Assembly (NCBI RefSeq): GCF_000695625.1
Contig: NZ_JMQI01000042.1
Span: 1-46,603 of the forward strand
Source: Amycolatopsis rifamycinica
GTDB taxonomy: Bacteria > Actinomycetota > Actinomycetes > Mycobacteriales > Pseudonocardiaceae
Reading direction: 5' to 3'
Length of the DNA stretch: 46,603 nt
This document shows positions 8,463 to 16,542 of the stretch, piece after piece (position 1 is the stretch's first letter; every line of letters starts with the position of its first letter). A model generated the notes under the pieces. That model worked only from the letters and a program-made list of their open reading frames with translations, had not been told where the DNA came from and searched no databases. The translations under genes and the position numbers were made by a program.

Positions 8463-9889
8463 CCGAACAGACCATCCCGGCCACGACCGGCGACACCACC
8501 GACGCGGGCGACGCCGGCTACCGCAAGGCCCTCAAGCCCCGGCACGTCAACATGATCGCCATCGGCGGCGCGATCGGCACCGGCCTCTTCCTCGGCGCGG
8601 GCGGGCGGCTCGCCCAGGCCGGCCCGGCGCTGGCGATCGTCTACGGCGTCTGCGGGCTCTTCGCCTTCTTCGTCGTCCGCGCGCTCGGCGAGCTGATCCT
8701 GCACCGGCCCTCCAGCGGCGCCTTCGTCTCCTACGCCCGCGAGTTCATGGGCGAGAAGGGCGCGTACGTCGCCGGCTGGATGCACTTCCTCAACTGGTCG
8801 ACCACCGGCATCGCCGACATCACGGCGATCGCGCTGTACGCCCACTTCTGGTCGTTCTTCTCGCCGATCCCGCAGTGGGTGCTCGCGCTGGTCGCCCTCG
8901 CCGTCGTCCTGACGCTGAACATGGTGTCGGTGAAGCTGTTCGGCGAGATGGAGTTCTGGTTCGCCATCGTCAAGGTCGCCGCGCTCGTGCTGTTCATGGT
9001 GATCGGCATCTTCCTGCTGGTGACGCAGACGCCGATCGACGGCGTCGCGGGCGGCCCGCGGCTGATCGCCGAGCACGGCGGGATCTTCCCGTCCGGGCTG
9101 CTGCCGATGGTGCTGATCGTGCAGGGCGTGGTGTTCGCCTACGCCTCGGTCGAGCTGGTCGGCGTGGCCGCGGGCGAGACCGAGCACCCGGAGAAGATCA
9201 TGCCGAAGGCGATCAACTCCATCATGTGGCGCATCCTGGTCTTCTACGTCGGCTCGGTCGTCCTGCTGGCGATGCTGCTGCCGTGGAGCTCCTACACCAA
9301 GGACCAGAGCCCGTTCGTCACCGTGCTCTCGCACCTGGGCGTGCCCGCGGCCGACAGCGTGATGAACCTGGTGGTGCTCACCGCGGCGCTGTCCAGCCTG
9401 AACTCCGGCCTGTACTCGACCGGCCGGATCCTGCGGTCGATGGCGATGGCGGGCTCGGCGCCGAAGTTCACCGGCGTGATGAACCGCAGCCACGTGCCCT
9501 ACGGCGGGATCCTGCTCACCGCGGCCGTCTGCGTGCTCGGCGTCGGGCTCAACTACCTGGTGCCGAAGGAGGCCTTCGACATCGTGCTGAACTTCGCCGC
9601 CATCGGCATCCTCGCCACCTGGGCCATCATCGTGCTCTGCCACCTGCTGTACGTGCGCAAGACCCGGCGCGAGGGCATCGAGCGGCCGTCGTTCCGGCTG
9701 CCGTTCTCGCCGTACACGGAGATCGCGACGCTGGTGTTCCTCGCCGCCGTCGTCGTGCTGATGGGCTTCGACGAGACCGGCCGGATCACCCTGCTCGCGC
9801 TGCCCGCGATCGCCGTCGCCCTGGTCGCCGGCTGGTTCGGCGTGCGCAAGCGGATCGACATGCGCGCGTTCGACGAGGAGGGCGTGTGA
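8459..9889 (+). CDS. ansP: amino acid permease, probably L-asparagine permease (AnsP-like)
   Basis: 476 residues with 12 hydrophobic segments. It is a member of the amino acid/polyamine/organocation superfamily, AAT family. The TM1 signature IAIGGAIGTGLFLGAG and the AGWMHFLNW segment match bacterial asparagine, GABA and proline permeases, which import substrate with protons. The specificity is inferred from context: the next two genes encode an asparaginase and an aspartate ammonia-lyase. The GTG start overlaps the regulator's stop (GTGA) and its own stop overlaps the next GTG (9886-9889), implying translational coupling. Length and motifs look intact. Confidence 0.9.
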   Translation: MTEQTIPATTGDTTDAGDAGYRKALKPRHVNMIAIGGAIGTGLFLGAGGRLAQAGPALAIVYGVCGLFAFFVVRALGELILHRPSSGAFVSYAREFMGEKGAYVAGWMHFLNWSTTGIADITAIALYAHFWSFFSPIPQWVLALVALAVVLTLNMVSVKLFGEMEFWFAIVKVAALVLFMVIGIFLLVTQTPIDGVAGGPRLIAEHGGIFPSGLLPMVLIVQGVVFAYASVELVGVAAGETEHPEKIMPKAINSIMWRILVFYVGSVVLLAMLLPWSSYTKDQSPFVTVLSHLGVPAADSVMNLVVLTAALSSLNSGLYSTGRILRSMAMAGSAPKFTGVMNRSHVPYGGILLTAAVCVLGVGLNYLVPKEAFDIVLNFAAIGILATWAIIVLCHLLYVRKTRREGIERPSFRLPFSPYTEIATLVFLAAVVVLMGFDETGRITLLALPAIAVALVAGWFGVRKRIDMRAFDEEGV

Positions 9890-10803
9890 GCCACGAACCC
9901 CTCGTCGAGCTGATCCGCGACGGGCTGGTCGAGGGCGTCCACCACGGCTCGGCCGTGGTGCTCGCCCCGGACGGCTCGACGCGGTTCGCCGCGGGCGACC
10001 CCGACGCCGTGATGTACCCGCGATCGACGGCGAAGCCGCTGCAGGCCACCGCGATGGCGCGGCTGGGCCTGCGCCTGTCCCCCGCCGGGTTCGCGATCGC
10101 CGCGGCCAGCCACTCCGGCGAGCCGATGCACCTCGACGCCGCGCTCGAAGTCCTCGGCGAACGCGCCCCCGACCTGCTGGGCAACCCGGCGGACTTCCCC
10201 TTCGACCCGGTCGAGCGGGACAGCTGGCTCGCCGGCGGCCGGGCGCCGTCCCGGCTGGCGCACAACTGCTCCGGCAAGCACGCGGCCATGCTCGCGACCT
10301 GCGAGCTCACCGGCTGGGCCACGGCGGGCTACCTCGACCCCGCCCACCCGCTGCAGCGCGCGATCGCCGCCACCGTCGAGGACCTGACCGGCCGGGCCAT
10401 CGCCCGGGTGGCCGTCGACGGCTGCGGCGCGCCGCTCTTCGCGACGACGCTGCGGGGCCTCGCGACGGCCGTGTCGAAGATCGCCACGGCCGCGCCCGGC
10501 ACGGCCGAGCACCTGGTCGCCGACGGGATCCGGACGCACCCGGAGCTGGTGGGCGGCAGCCGCCGGGACGTCACCGCCGTCATGCGCGCGGTGCCCGGGC
10601 TGATCGCCAAGGACGGCTTCGAAGCCGTCCAGGTCGCCGCACTGCCGGACGGCACCGCGATCGCGGTCAAGATCGCCGACGGCGGCGACCGGGCGCGGTA
10701 CCCGGTGCTGGCCGCGCTGCTCGGGCTGTGCGGGGTGGCCGTGCCGCCCGGCCCGGACAACCTGCGTTTCACCGGAAACCTCTCTGTGGGGAGCACCGTA
10801 TGA
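9886..10803 (+). CDS. asparaginase (Asparaginase_II / Rhizobium-type)
   Basis: 305 residues. It resembles the asparaginase family first described in Rhizobium etli, which is unrelated to the E. coli enzymes. Conserved features visible are YPRSTAKPLQA near residue 43 (a Ser/Lys pair implicated in catalysis), AASHSGEPMH, and the central LAHNCSGKHAAMLATC and VDGCGAPLFA motifs with paired cysteines. It hydrolyses L-asparagine to aspartate and ammonia in the cytoplasm. It lacks a signal peptide, which fits use of imported Asn. It sits between the permease and aspA with 4-bp overlaps on both sides. The GTG start at the overlap is the only one that leaves an intact N-terminus (SHEPLVELIRDGLVEGVHHG). 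Confidence 0.92.
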   Translation: MSHEPLVELIRDGLVEGVHHGSAVVLAPDGSTRFAAGDPDAVMYPRSTAKPLQATAMARLGLRLSPAGFAIAAASHSGEPMHLDAALEVLGERAPDLLGNPADFPFDPVERDSWLAGGRAPSRLAHNCSGKHAAMLATCELTGWATAGYLDPAHPLQRAIAATVEDLTGRAIARVAVDGCGAPLFATTLRGLATAVSKIATAAPGTAEHLVADGIRTHPELVGGSRRDVTAVMRAVPGLIAKDGFEAVQVAALPDGTAIAVKIADGGDRARYPVLAALLGLCGVAVPPGPDNLRFTGNLSVGSTV

Positions 10804-12191
10804 CCACCCGACGCGAACACGACCTGCTCGGCGACAAGGACGTCCCCGCCGACGCGTACTGGGGCGTGCACACCGCCCGCGCCCGCGAGAACTTCCCCAT
10901 CACCGGCACGACGCTCGCCGCCTACCCGCACCTGATCGAGGCGCTGGCCGCGGTGAAGGAGGCCGCGGCCCGCGCCAACGCCGAACTCGGCCTGCTCGAC
11001 CCCGGGATCGCCGACGCGATCGCGGCCGCCTGCCGGGAGATCCGCGAAGGCGCGCTGCACGGCGAGTTCGTCGTCGACGTCATCCAGGGCGGCGCCGGGA
11101 CGTCGACCAACATGAACGCCAACGAGGTCATCGCGAACCGGGCCCTGGAGCTGCTCGGGCACGCCAAGGGCGACTACCACGTCGTGCACCCCAACGAGCA
11201 CGTCAACCTCGGGCAGTCGACGAACGACGCCTACCCGACCGCGGTCAACGTCGCGACGATCATCGCGGTGCGGCAGCTGTCCGAAGCCATGATCGTGCTG
11301 GAGAAGGCGTTCGCGGCCAAGGCCGTCGAGTTCCACGACGTGCTGAAGATGGGCCGCACGCAGCTGCAGGACGCCGTGCCGATGACGCTGGGGCAGGAGT
11401 TCGGCACCTACGCGGTGATGCTCGGCGAGGACCGGCAGCGGCTGGGCGAAGCCGTCGCGCTGCTGCACGAGATCAACCTCGGCGCGACCGCGATCGGCAC
11501 CGGCCTCAACGCCGCGCCCGGCTACGCCGAGGCCGCGTGCCGTCACCTGCGCGAGAGCACCGGCCTGCCGGTCGTCACCGCCGCGGACCTCGTCGAGGCC
11601 ACCCAGGACTGCGGCGCGTTCGTGCACCTTTCGGGCGTCCTCAAGCGGATCGCGGTCAAGCTGTCCAAGAGCTGCAACGACCTGCGGCTGCTGTCTTCCG
11701 GCCCGCGCGCCGGGCTGAACGAGATCAACCTGCCGCCGGTGCAGGCCGGCTCGTCGATCATGCCCGGCAAGATCAACCCGGTGATCCCCGAAGTGGTGAA
11801 CCAGGTCGCGTTCGAGGTGATCGGCAACGACGTCACCGTGACGATGGCCGCCGAGGCGGGGCAGCTGCAGCTCAACGCGTTCGAGCCGATCATCCTGCAC
11901 TCCCTTTCGGAGAGCATCACGCACCTGGGCGCGGCCTGCCGGACCCTCGCGGAGAAGTGCGTTTCCGGGATCACCGCGAACGTCGACGTCATGCGCGGGT
12001 ACGTCGAGAACTCGATCGGCCTCGTCACCGCGCTCAACCCGAGCATCGGCTACGCGGCCGCGACGGAGATCGCGAAGGAGGCACTGGCCACCGGGCGCGG
12101 GGTCGCCGAGCTCGTCGTCGAAAAGGGCCTGATCCCGGCCGAAGAGCTGGCCAGGCTGCTGCGGCCGGAAACCCTCGCGCGCGCGAACTGA
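10800..12191 (+). CDS. aspA: aspartate ammonia-lyase (aspartase)
   Basis: 463 residues, the usual length for the fumarase/aspartase superfamily. The N-terminus opens REHDLLGDKDVPADAYWGVH, and the active-site signature GSSIMPGKINPV lies at about 317-328, containing the catalytic serine on the mobile loop. The early GTSTNMNANEV and NLGQSTNDAYPT blocks are also in place. The enzyme deaminates aspartate to fumarate and ammonia, completing the route from imported asparagine to the TCA cycle. Fumarase is the main alternative for this superfamily, but the operon partners argue strongly for aspartase. ATG overlaps the asparaginase stop (ATGA), with GGGAG upstream. Confidence 0.93.
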   Translation: MTTRREHDLLGDKDVPADAYWGVHTARARENFPITGTTLAAYPHLIEALAAVKEAAARANAELGLLDPGIADAIAAACREIREGALHGEFVVDVIQGGAGTSTNMNANEVIANRALELLGHAKGDYHVVHPNEHVNLGQSTNDAYPTAVNVATIIAVRQLSEAMIVLEKAFAAKAVEFHDVLKMGRTQLQDAVPMTLGQEFGTYAVMLGEDRQRLGEAVALLHEINLGATAIGTGLNAAPGYAEAACRHLRESTGLPVVTAADLVEATQDCGAFVHLSGVLKRIAVKLSKSCNDLRLLSSGPRAGLNEINLPPVQAGSSIMPGKINPVIPEVVNQVAFEVIGNDVTVTMAAEAGQLQLNAFEPIILHSLSESITHLGAACRTLAEKCVSGITANVDVMRGYVENSIGLVTALNPSIGYAAATEIAKEALATGRGVAELVVEKGLIPAEELARLLRPETLARAN

Positions 12192-12241
12192 GGTACGGTC
12201 GGATCCGGAACGATCCACTCCACTTCCGAAGGCGGGCGCCC

Positions 12242-13867
12242 GTGCTGGACCGACTTGTCGACAAGCTGCTCGGCCTCCCCCGCACCGAAGGCCCCAAGCC
12301 GCTCGTGGCACGGGACCTCGCCGTCCCGATGCCCGACGGCGTCACGCTGCTCGCCGACCGGTACGCCCCGGCCGGGACGACGTCGGCGCCGGTCGTGCTG
12401 ATCCGCACGCCGTACGGGCGCAAGGGCCTGGCCTCGAAGCTGTTCGGCGAAACCTTCGCCCGGCACGGCCTGCAGACGGTCGTCCAGAGCACCCGCGGCT
12501 CGTTCGGCTCCGGCGGCGAGTTCCGGCCGTTCCACCTCGAACGCGAGGACGGGATCGCGACCGCCGAATGGCTGCGCGCCCAGCCGTGGTGCGACGGGAC
12601 CATCGGCATGGCCGGGGCCAGCTACCTCGGGCACACGCAGTGGGCGGTCGGGCCGTACCTCGATCCGCCCCTGGCCGCGATGTGCCTCGGCGTGACGGCG
12701 TCGGAGTTCGTCTCGACGTTCTACCCGGGCGGCGTGCTCGCGGCGGACAACATGGTCTCGTGGTCGGCGATGATCGGCCGCCAGGAGGAACGCTTCGCCG
12801 CGCTGCCGAACCCGCTGCAGACGCGCCGGACCCGCCGGGCGATGGCCCACCTGCCGATCAGCGGCGCCGACGTCGCCGCGATCGGGAAGCCGGTGACGTT
12901 CCTCCAGGACGTCACCGCGCACTTCGCGCCCGAAGACGACTACTGGGCCATGTCCGACCACAGCGCCGAAGCCGCGAAGCTCGACGTCCCGGTGTCGATG
13001 GTCACCGGCTGGTACGACCTGTTCGTCCGCGGGCAGCTGCGCGACTTCCGGACCCTCGCCGAGGCGGGCAAGGCGCCGCGGATCACGATCGGGCCGTGGG
13101 CGCACGGCGAGCCGGCGAGCATGGGCCCGATGATCCGCGACCAGCTCGGCTTCCTGCGCGCGCACCTGCTCGGCGACCGGACCCAGCTGCAGCGGTCCCC
13201 GGTCCGGTTGTTCCTGCAGGGCGCCGGGACGTGGCTGGACTTCGAGTCGTGGCCGCCGCCGTCGCAGGCGACCGAGGCGCACCTGCGGCCGATCGGCGGG
13301 CTCGGCGAAGCGTTCGGTGAACCGGCGCTGCCGACGACGTTCACCTACGACCCGGCCGACCCGACACCGGCGGTCGGCGGCCCGCTGCTGACCGGCGAGT
13401 GGAAGCAGCGCGACAACCAGGAGGTCGAGGCCCGCCCGGACGTCCTGGTGTTCACCGGCGAACCGCTGGCGTCGGACGTCGACGTCATCGGCGAGGTGTC
13501 GGCGACCGTCCACGTGCGCACCGAGCTGGGCCACGCCGACGTCTACGTGCGCCTCTGCGACGTCGACGCCGGCGGCGTCTCCCGCAACGTGACCGACGGG
13601 ATCCTGCGCCTCCGCCCGGGCTCCCCGACGCCCGACGCGGACGGCGTGGTGACGGCGGAAGTGACGCTGGACCCGACGGCGTACCGGTTCCGCCGCGGCC
13701 ACCGGCTGCGGGTCCAGGTGGCGGGCGGCGCGTTCCCGCGGTTCGCCCGCAACCACGGCACGGGCGAGCCGGTCACGTCCGCGGTGACCGGGAAGCCGAA
13801 CCGCTTCGAGGTCTTCCACGACGCGACCCGGCCGTCCCGCCTCACCCTCCCGATCTTCACCGGCTGA
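12242..13867 (+). CDS. CocE/NonD-family alpha/beta hydrolase
   Basis: 541 residues. The N-terminal alpha/beta hydrolase domain has the nucleophile motif AGASYLG (serine at about 127), the oxyanion-type RGSFGSGGEF stretch and the WYDLF segment. The C-terminal jelly-roll domain (residues 340 onward, TEWKQRDNQEV through LRVQVAGGAFPRF) is characteristic of X-Pro dipeptidyl-peptidase and cocaine-esterase relatives. It probably hydrolyses an ester, amide or beta-lactam-like bond; the substrate is unknown. It starts with GTG 50 nt after aspA in the same direction. It could be a fifth operon member, but nothing links its activity to asparagine. The 3' end faces the phosphoesterase gene across the palindrome array. 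Confidence 0.88.
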   Translation: MLDRLVDKLLGLPRTEGPKPLVARDLAVPMPDGVTLLADRYAPAGTTSAPVVLIRTPYGRKGLASKLFGETFARHGLQTVVQSTRGSFGSGGEFRPFHLEREDGIATAEWLRAQPWCDGTIGMAGASYLGHTQWAVGPYLDPPLAAMCLGVTASEFVSTFYPGGVLAADNMVSWSAMIGRQEERFAALPNPLQTRRTRRAMAHLPISGADVAAIGKPVTFLQDVTAHFAPEDDYWAMSDHSAEAAKLDVPVSMVTGWYDLFVRGQLRDFRTLAEAGKAPRITIGPWAHGEPASMGPMIRDQLGFLRAHLLGDRTQLQRSPVRLFLQGAGTWLDFESWPPPSQATEAHLRPIGGLGEAFGEPALPTTFTYDPADPTPAVGGPLLTGEWKQRDNQEVEARPDVLVFTGEPLASDVDVIGEVSATVHVRTELGHADVYVRLCDVDAGGVSRNVTDGILRLRPGSPTPDADGVVTAEVTLDPTAYRFRRGHRLRVQVAGGAFPRFARNHGTGEPVTSAVTGKPNRFEVFHDATRPSRLTLPIFTG

Positions 13868-13877
13868 GGCCCCGGCG

Positions 13878-13940
13878 GGCACTTTCACGTGAAAGTGCCG
13901 CTTTGCGCGGCAAAGCGCCACTTTCACGTGAAAGTGGCGC
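13878..13940. repeat. nested palindrome array between convergent genes
   Basis: Three perfect dyads lie back to back. The first is a 22-bp palindrome centred on CACGTG (13878-13899, core CACTTTCACGTGAAAGTG). The second is an 8-bp stem CGCTTTGC-GCG-GCAAAGCG (13899-13917). The third is a 26-bp palindrome with the same CACTTTCACGTGAAAGTG core (13915-13940). The whole unit is thus itself an inverted repeat with two identical 18-bp cores. It fills almost the entire gap between convergent stops, so one role is bidirectional termination. The repeated identical core suggests a dispersed genomic repeat or a protein-binding site. Confidence 0.85.
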
Positions 13941-13944
13941 TCGG

Positions 13945-14703
13945 TCAGAGCGGGACCGTGCGGTGGTGGGTCGTCACCCGGCCGTCGTCGTGCAGGACGT
14001 GCAGCAGCAACGCGGGCGGGCGGTCGTACTCCAGCGGCCCGCCGTCGGCCCAGCCGCGGTCCGCGCCCGGCTCGACCGGCAGCAGCGAGCCCGAAACGAC
14101 GGCCGGCGCGATGCGCAGCGGCACGCCGGCGAACGTCGTCGAGGCGCCCGTGTGCACGTGCCCGGCCAGCAGCGCCGTCACCCGCGGGTGCCGCCGCAGC
14201 ACCGCGGCCAGCCGGTCTTCGCCGGCTTGGCGGATCGCGTCCACCAGCGGGACGCCGACCTCGACCGGCGGGTGGTGGAACGCGACCAGCGCCGGGCCGT
14301 CGCCGCCGGAAAGGACGCCGTCGAGCCAGTCCAGGGTCTCGTCGGCGAGGAAACCCGCGCCGCGGCCCGGGATCGTCGAGTCGCACAGCGCGAACAGCAC
14401 CCCGTCGATCTCCCGCACCGAGTCGATCGGGCCGTCGGACGCCGGCCGGTCGAGCAGGCCCGTGCGGAACGCCGCCCGGATGTCGTGGTTGCCCGGGCAC
14501 ACCAGCACCGGCGCCGGGTGCTTCAGCAGCTCGGCGGCGCGCGCGTACTCCTCGGCCGCGCCGTGGTCGGCGATGTCGCCGGTGACGACGACCGCGTCGA
14601 CCGGCCGCGCCAAGCCACCGAGGTAGGCCAGCACGGCGGCGACCCGGTCTTCCGCTCGCGAACCGCCGTCGAGGTGCAGGTCGCTCAGGTGCGCGATGAT
14701 CAT
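13945..14703 (-). CDS. calcineurin-like metallophosphoesterase (CpdA-like)
   Basis: 252 residues carrying the complete dinuclear metal site: DLH (8-10), GDIADHG (42-48), GNHD (71-74), AFHHPP (141-146) and GHVHTG (181-186). The arrangement matches class III cyclic nucleotide phosphodiesterases and Icc/CpdA-type enzymes, so it may hydrolyse a cyclic nucleotide or another phosphodiester in the cytoplasm. The substrate is unproven. The ATG overlaps the stop of the upstream GntR gene (ATGA at 14700-14703), so the two are co-translated. The pairing of a FadR-type regulator with a phosphodiesterase and a divergent PLP enzyme is unusual. Confidence 0.9.
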   Translation of the reverse strand: MIIAHLSDLHLDGGSRAEDRVAAVLAYLGGLARPVDAVVVTGDIADHGAAEEYARAAELLKHPAPVLVCPGNHDIRAAFRTGLLDRPASDGPIDSVREIDGVLFALCDSTIPGRGAGFLADETLDWLDGVLSGGDGPALVAFHHPPVEVGVPLVDAIRQAGEDRLAAVLRRHPRVTALLAGHVHTGASTTFAGVPLRIAPAVVSGSLLPVEPGADRGWADGGPLEYDRPPALLLHVLHDDGRVTTHHRTVPL

Positions 14704-15326
14704 CTTTCGTCCTTCCCCAGGTAGGTCAGTGCCTTCACCCAGTTGGCGACGAGCACCGCGGACGCGGCGGCCACGTCGCCGTCGCGCAGGGCCGCGGCGA
14801 TGCGGCGGTGCTCGCCGATGCTCTCCCCGGCGTGGCCCTGCCGGGCGAAGTACGCCGATTCGTAGCGCTTGAGCAGGGGCTTGGTCTGCTCGATCAGCCG
14901 CAGCAGGTGCGGGTTCGGGCAGCGGGACAGCAGCAGCGCGTGCCACCGATCGTCCAATGCGGACAGATCACCGCCGTCGGCGAGCGCCATTTCGTCCGCG
15001 ACGGTGTCGAGCGCGTCCGGCAACCCGGCCAGCTCCAGCGGGGACGTCCAGCGCAGGGCGAGGGCTTCGAGTTCGGCCACCAGCGGGTAGAGCCGGCGCG
15101 CCTCGTCCGGGTCGAACGGCGGCACCAGGAACCCCCGGCCGGGCGCGGAGACCAGCAGGCCGCGGTCGGCGAGCCCGATCAGCGCCTCCCGCAGCGGCGT
15201 CCGGCTGACGCCCAGCTCGCGCGCCAGGTGCACCTCGTTGACGCGGGTGCCGGGCGCGAGCCGCCCGTCGAGCACGCGGGCGGTGATCTGCTCGAGGAGG
15301 TCGCTGCGCAGCGGGGTGCGGGCCAT
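14700..15326 (-). CDS. GntR-family regulator with FCD domain
   Basis: 208 residues. The N-terminal winged helix includes RLAPGTRVNEVHLARELGVS and RTPLREALIGLADRGLL, and the C-terminal FCD helical domain spans about 80-200. The ATG chosen (MARTPLRSDLLEQ) directly precedes the DNA-binding domain; upstream in-frame codons run antisense through the aminotransferase gene and are not credible. It is divergent from the aminotransferase across only 46 bp that hold two overlapping dyads, so it very likely represses one or both transcripts. It is the first gene of a two-gene operon with the phosphoesterase. Confidence 0.9.
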   Translation of the reverse strand: MARTPLRSDLLEQITARVLDGRLAPGTRVNEVHLARELGVSRTPLREALIGLADRGLLVSAPGRGFLVPPFDPDEARRLYPLVAELEALALRWTSPLELAGLPDALDTVADEMALADGGDLSALDDRWHALLLSRCPNPHLLRLIEQTKPLLKRYESAYFARQGHAGESIGEHRRIAAALRDGDVAAASAVLVANWVKALTYLGKDER

Positions 15327-15335
15327 GGCGGGCAG

Positions 15336-15363
15336 TATTGCATACAATAGATATCTACTGTAT
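15336..15363. promoter_or_regulatory. GntR-type operator in the divergent promoter
   Basis: The 46-bp gap between the two start codons is AT-rich against its surroundings and contains overlapping dyads. One is TATTG-CATA-CAATA (15336-15349), close to the common FCD-type site TATTGTATACAATA. The other is a 22-bp near-palindrome at 15342-15363 with one mismatched pair, centred on GATATC. Their location over both promoters fits control by the GntR protein encoded at 14700-15326. Confidence 0.65.
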
Positions 15364-15372
15364 TCAGTTCGT

Positions 15373-16542
15373 ATGAGCTTCGACGTCGAACGCGCGCGCC
15401 GCGAAACCCCGGGCTGCGCCGAGGTGGTCCACTTCAACAACGCGGGCGCGGCGCTGCCCCCGGCCGTCGTGACCGACACCGTCGTCGAGTACCTGCGCCA
15501 CGAAGCGCTGGTCGGCGGGTACGAAGCGGCCGCCGCGGCCGCGGACCGCCTGGACGCGGTGTACGCGTCGGTGGCCCGGCTGCTCGGCGCCGGCGCCGAC
15601 GACATCGCGCTCACCGACAACGCGACCCGCTCGTGGCAGGCGGTGTTCTACGCGCTGCCGTTCGGGCCCGGCGACCGGATCCTGACCTCGCGGGCGGAGT
15701 ACGCCAGCAACGCGATCGCGTTCCTGCAGGTCGCGCGGCGCACTGGCGCGGTCGTCGAGGTGGTGGGCGACGACGAGTCCGGGCAGCTGGACGTCGAAGA
15801 GCTGCGGCGGCGCGTCGACGGCGACGTCAAGCTGATCGCCGTCAGCCACGTGCCCACCCAGGGCGGCCTGGTGAACCCGGCCGAGGAGATCGGCGCGGTC
15901 GCCGAGGCGGCCGGCATCCCGTTCCTGCTGGACGCGTGCCAGTCGGCGGGCCAGCTCGACCTCGACGTCTCGCGCCTGAAGTGCGATGCGCTGTCGGGAA
16001 CGGGCCGCAAGTACCTGCGCGGCCCGCGTGGCACGGGATTCCTCTACGTGCACCCGCGCCTGCGCGAGCGGCTCGAGCCGGCGATGCTCGACCTGCACTC
16101 GGCCAGCTGGGAGTCACCGACGGAGTACGTCGTCGACCCGACGGCCAAGCGGTTCGAGGTGTGGGAGCGCGACTTCGCCGCGGTGTGCGGCCTCGGCGCC
16201 GCGATCGACTACGCCCTCGAGTGGGGCTTGCCGTCGATCGAAGAGCGCGTCGCGTCGCTGGCGGCGACGCTGCGAAACCGGCTGAGTGAAGCCGGCGCGC
16301 GCGTCCACGACGCCGGCGCGCGCAAGTGCGGCATCGTCACGTTCAGCGTCGACGGCACGCCCGCCGCGGAGATCAAGGCGCGGCTCGCGAAGGCGAACAT
16401 CAACACGTCGGTGTCGGTCCGCACCTCGGCGCAGTACGACTTCACCGCGCGGGCGCTGCCGGAGATGGTCCGGGCGTCGGTGCACTACTACAACACCGAG
16501 GACGAGATCGACCTGCTGGTGCGCGAAGTCGAGAAGCTCTAG
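15373..16542 (+). CDS. class V aminotransferase-fold PLP enzyme
   Basis: 389 residues with the fold-type I PLP pattern: a substrate-end motif HFNNAGAALPP (20-30), the cofactor-stacking SHVPTQGGLVNP, the DACQSAGQ aspartate loop, and Schiff-base lysine 213 in GTGRKYLRGPRG. Relatives include cysteine desulfurases, selenocysteine lyases, kynureninases and isopenicillin-N-epimerase-like proteins. No obvious desulfurase cysteine loop is present, so a C-S or amino-acid lyase or an epimerase is as likely as a transaminase. The ATG at 15373 has little leader and may be leaderless. It is divergent from the GntR/phosphoesterase operon. Its stop overlaps the next gene's stop in the sequence CTAG. Confidence 0.85.
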   Translation: MSFDVERARRETPGCAEVVHFNNAGAALPPAVVTDTVVEYLRHEALVGGYEAAAAAADRLDAVYASVARLLGAGADDIALTDNATRSWQAVFYALPFGPGDRILTSRAEYASNAIAFLQVARRTGAVVEVVGDDESGQLDVEELRRRVDGDVKLIAVSHVPTQGGLVNPAEEIGAVAEAAGIPFLLDACQSAGQLDLDVSRLKCDALSGTGRKYLRGPRGTGFLYVHPRLRERLEPAMLDLHSASWESPTEYVVDPTAKRFEVWERDFAAVCGLGAAIDYALEWGLPSIEERVASLAATLRNRLSEAGARVHDAGARKCGIVTFSVDGTPAAEIKARLAKANINTSVSVRTSAQYDFTARALPEMVRASVHYYNTEDEIDLLVREVEKL

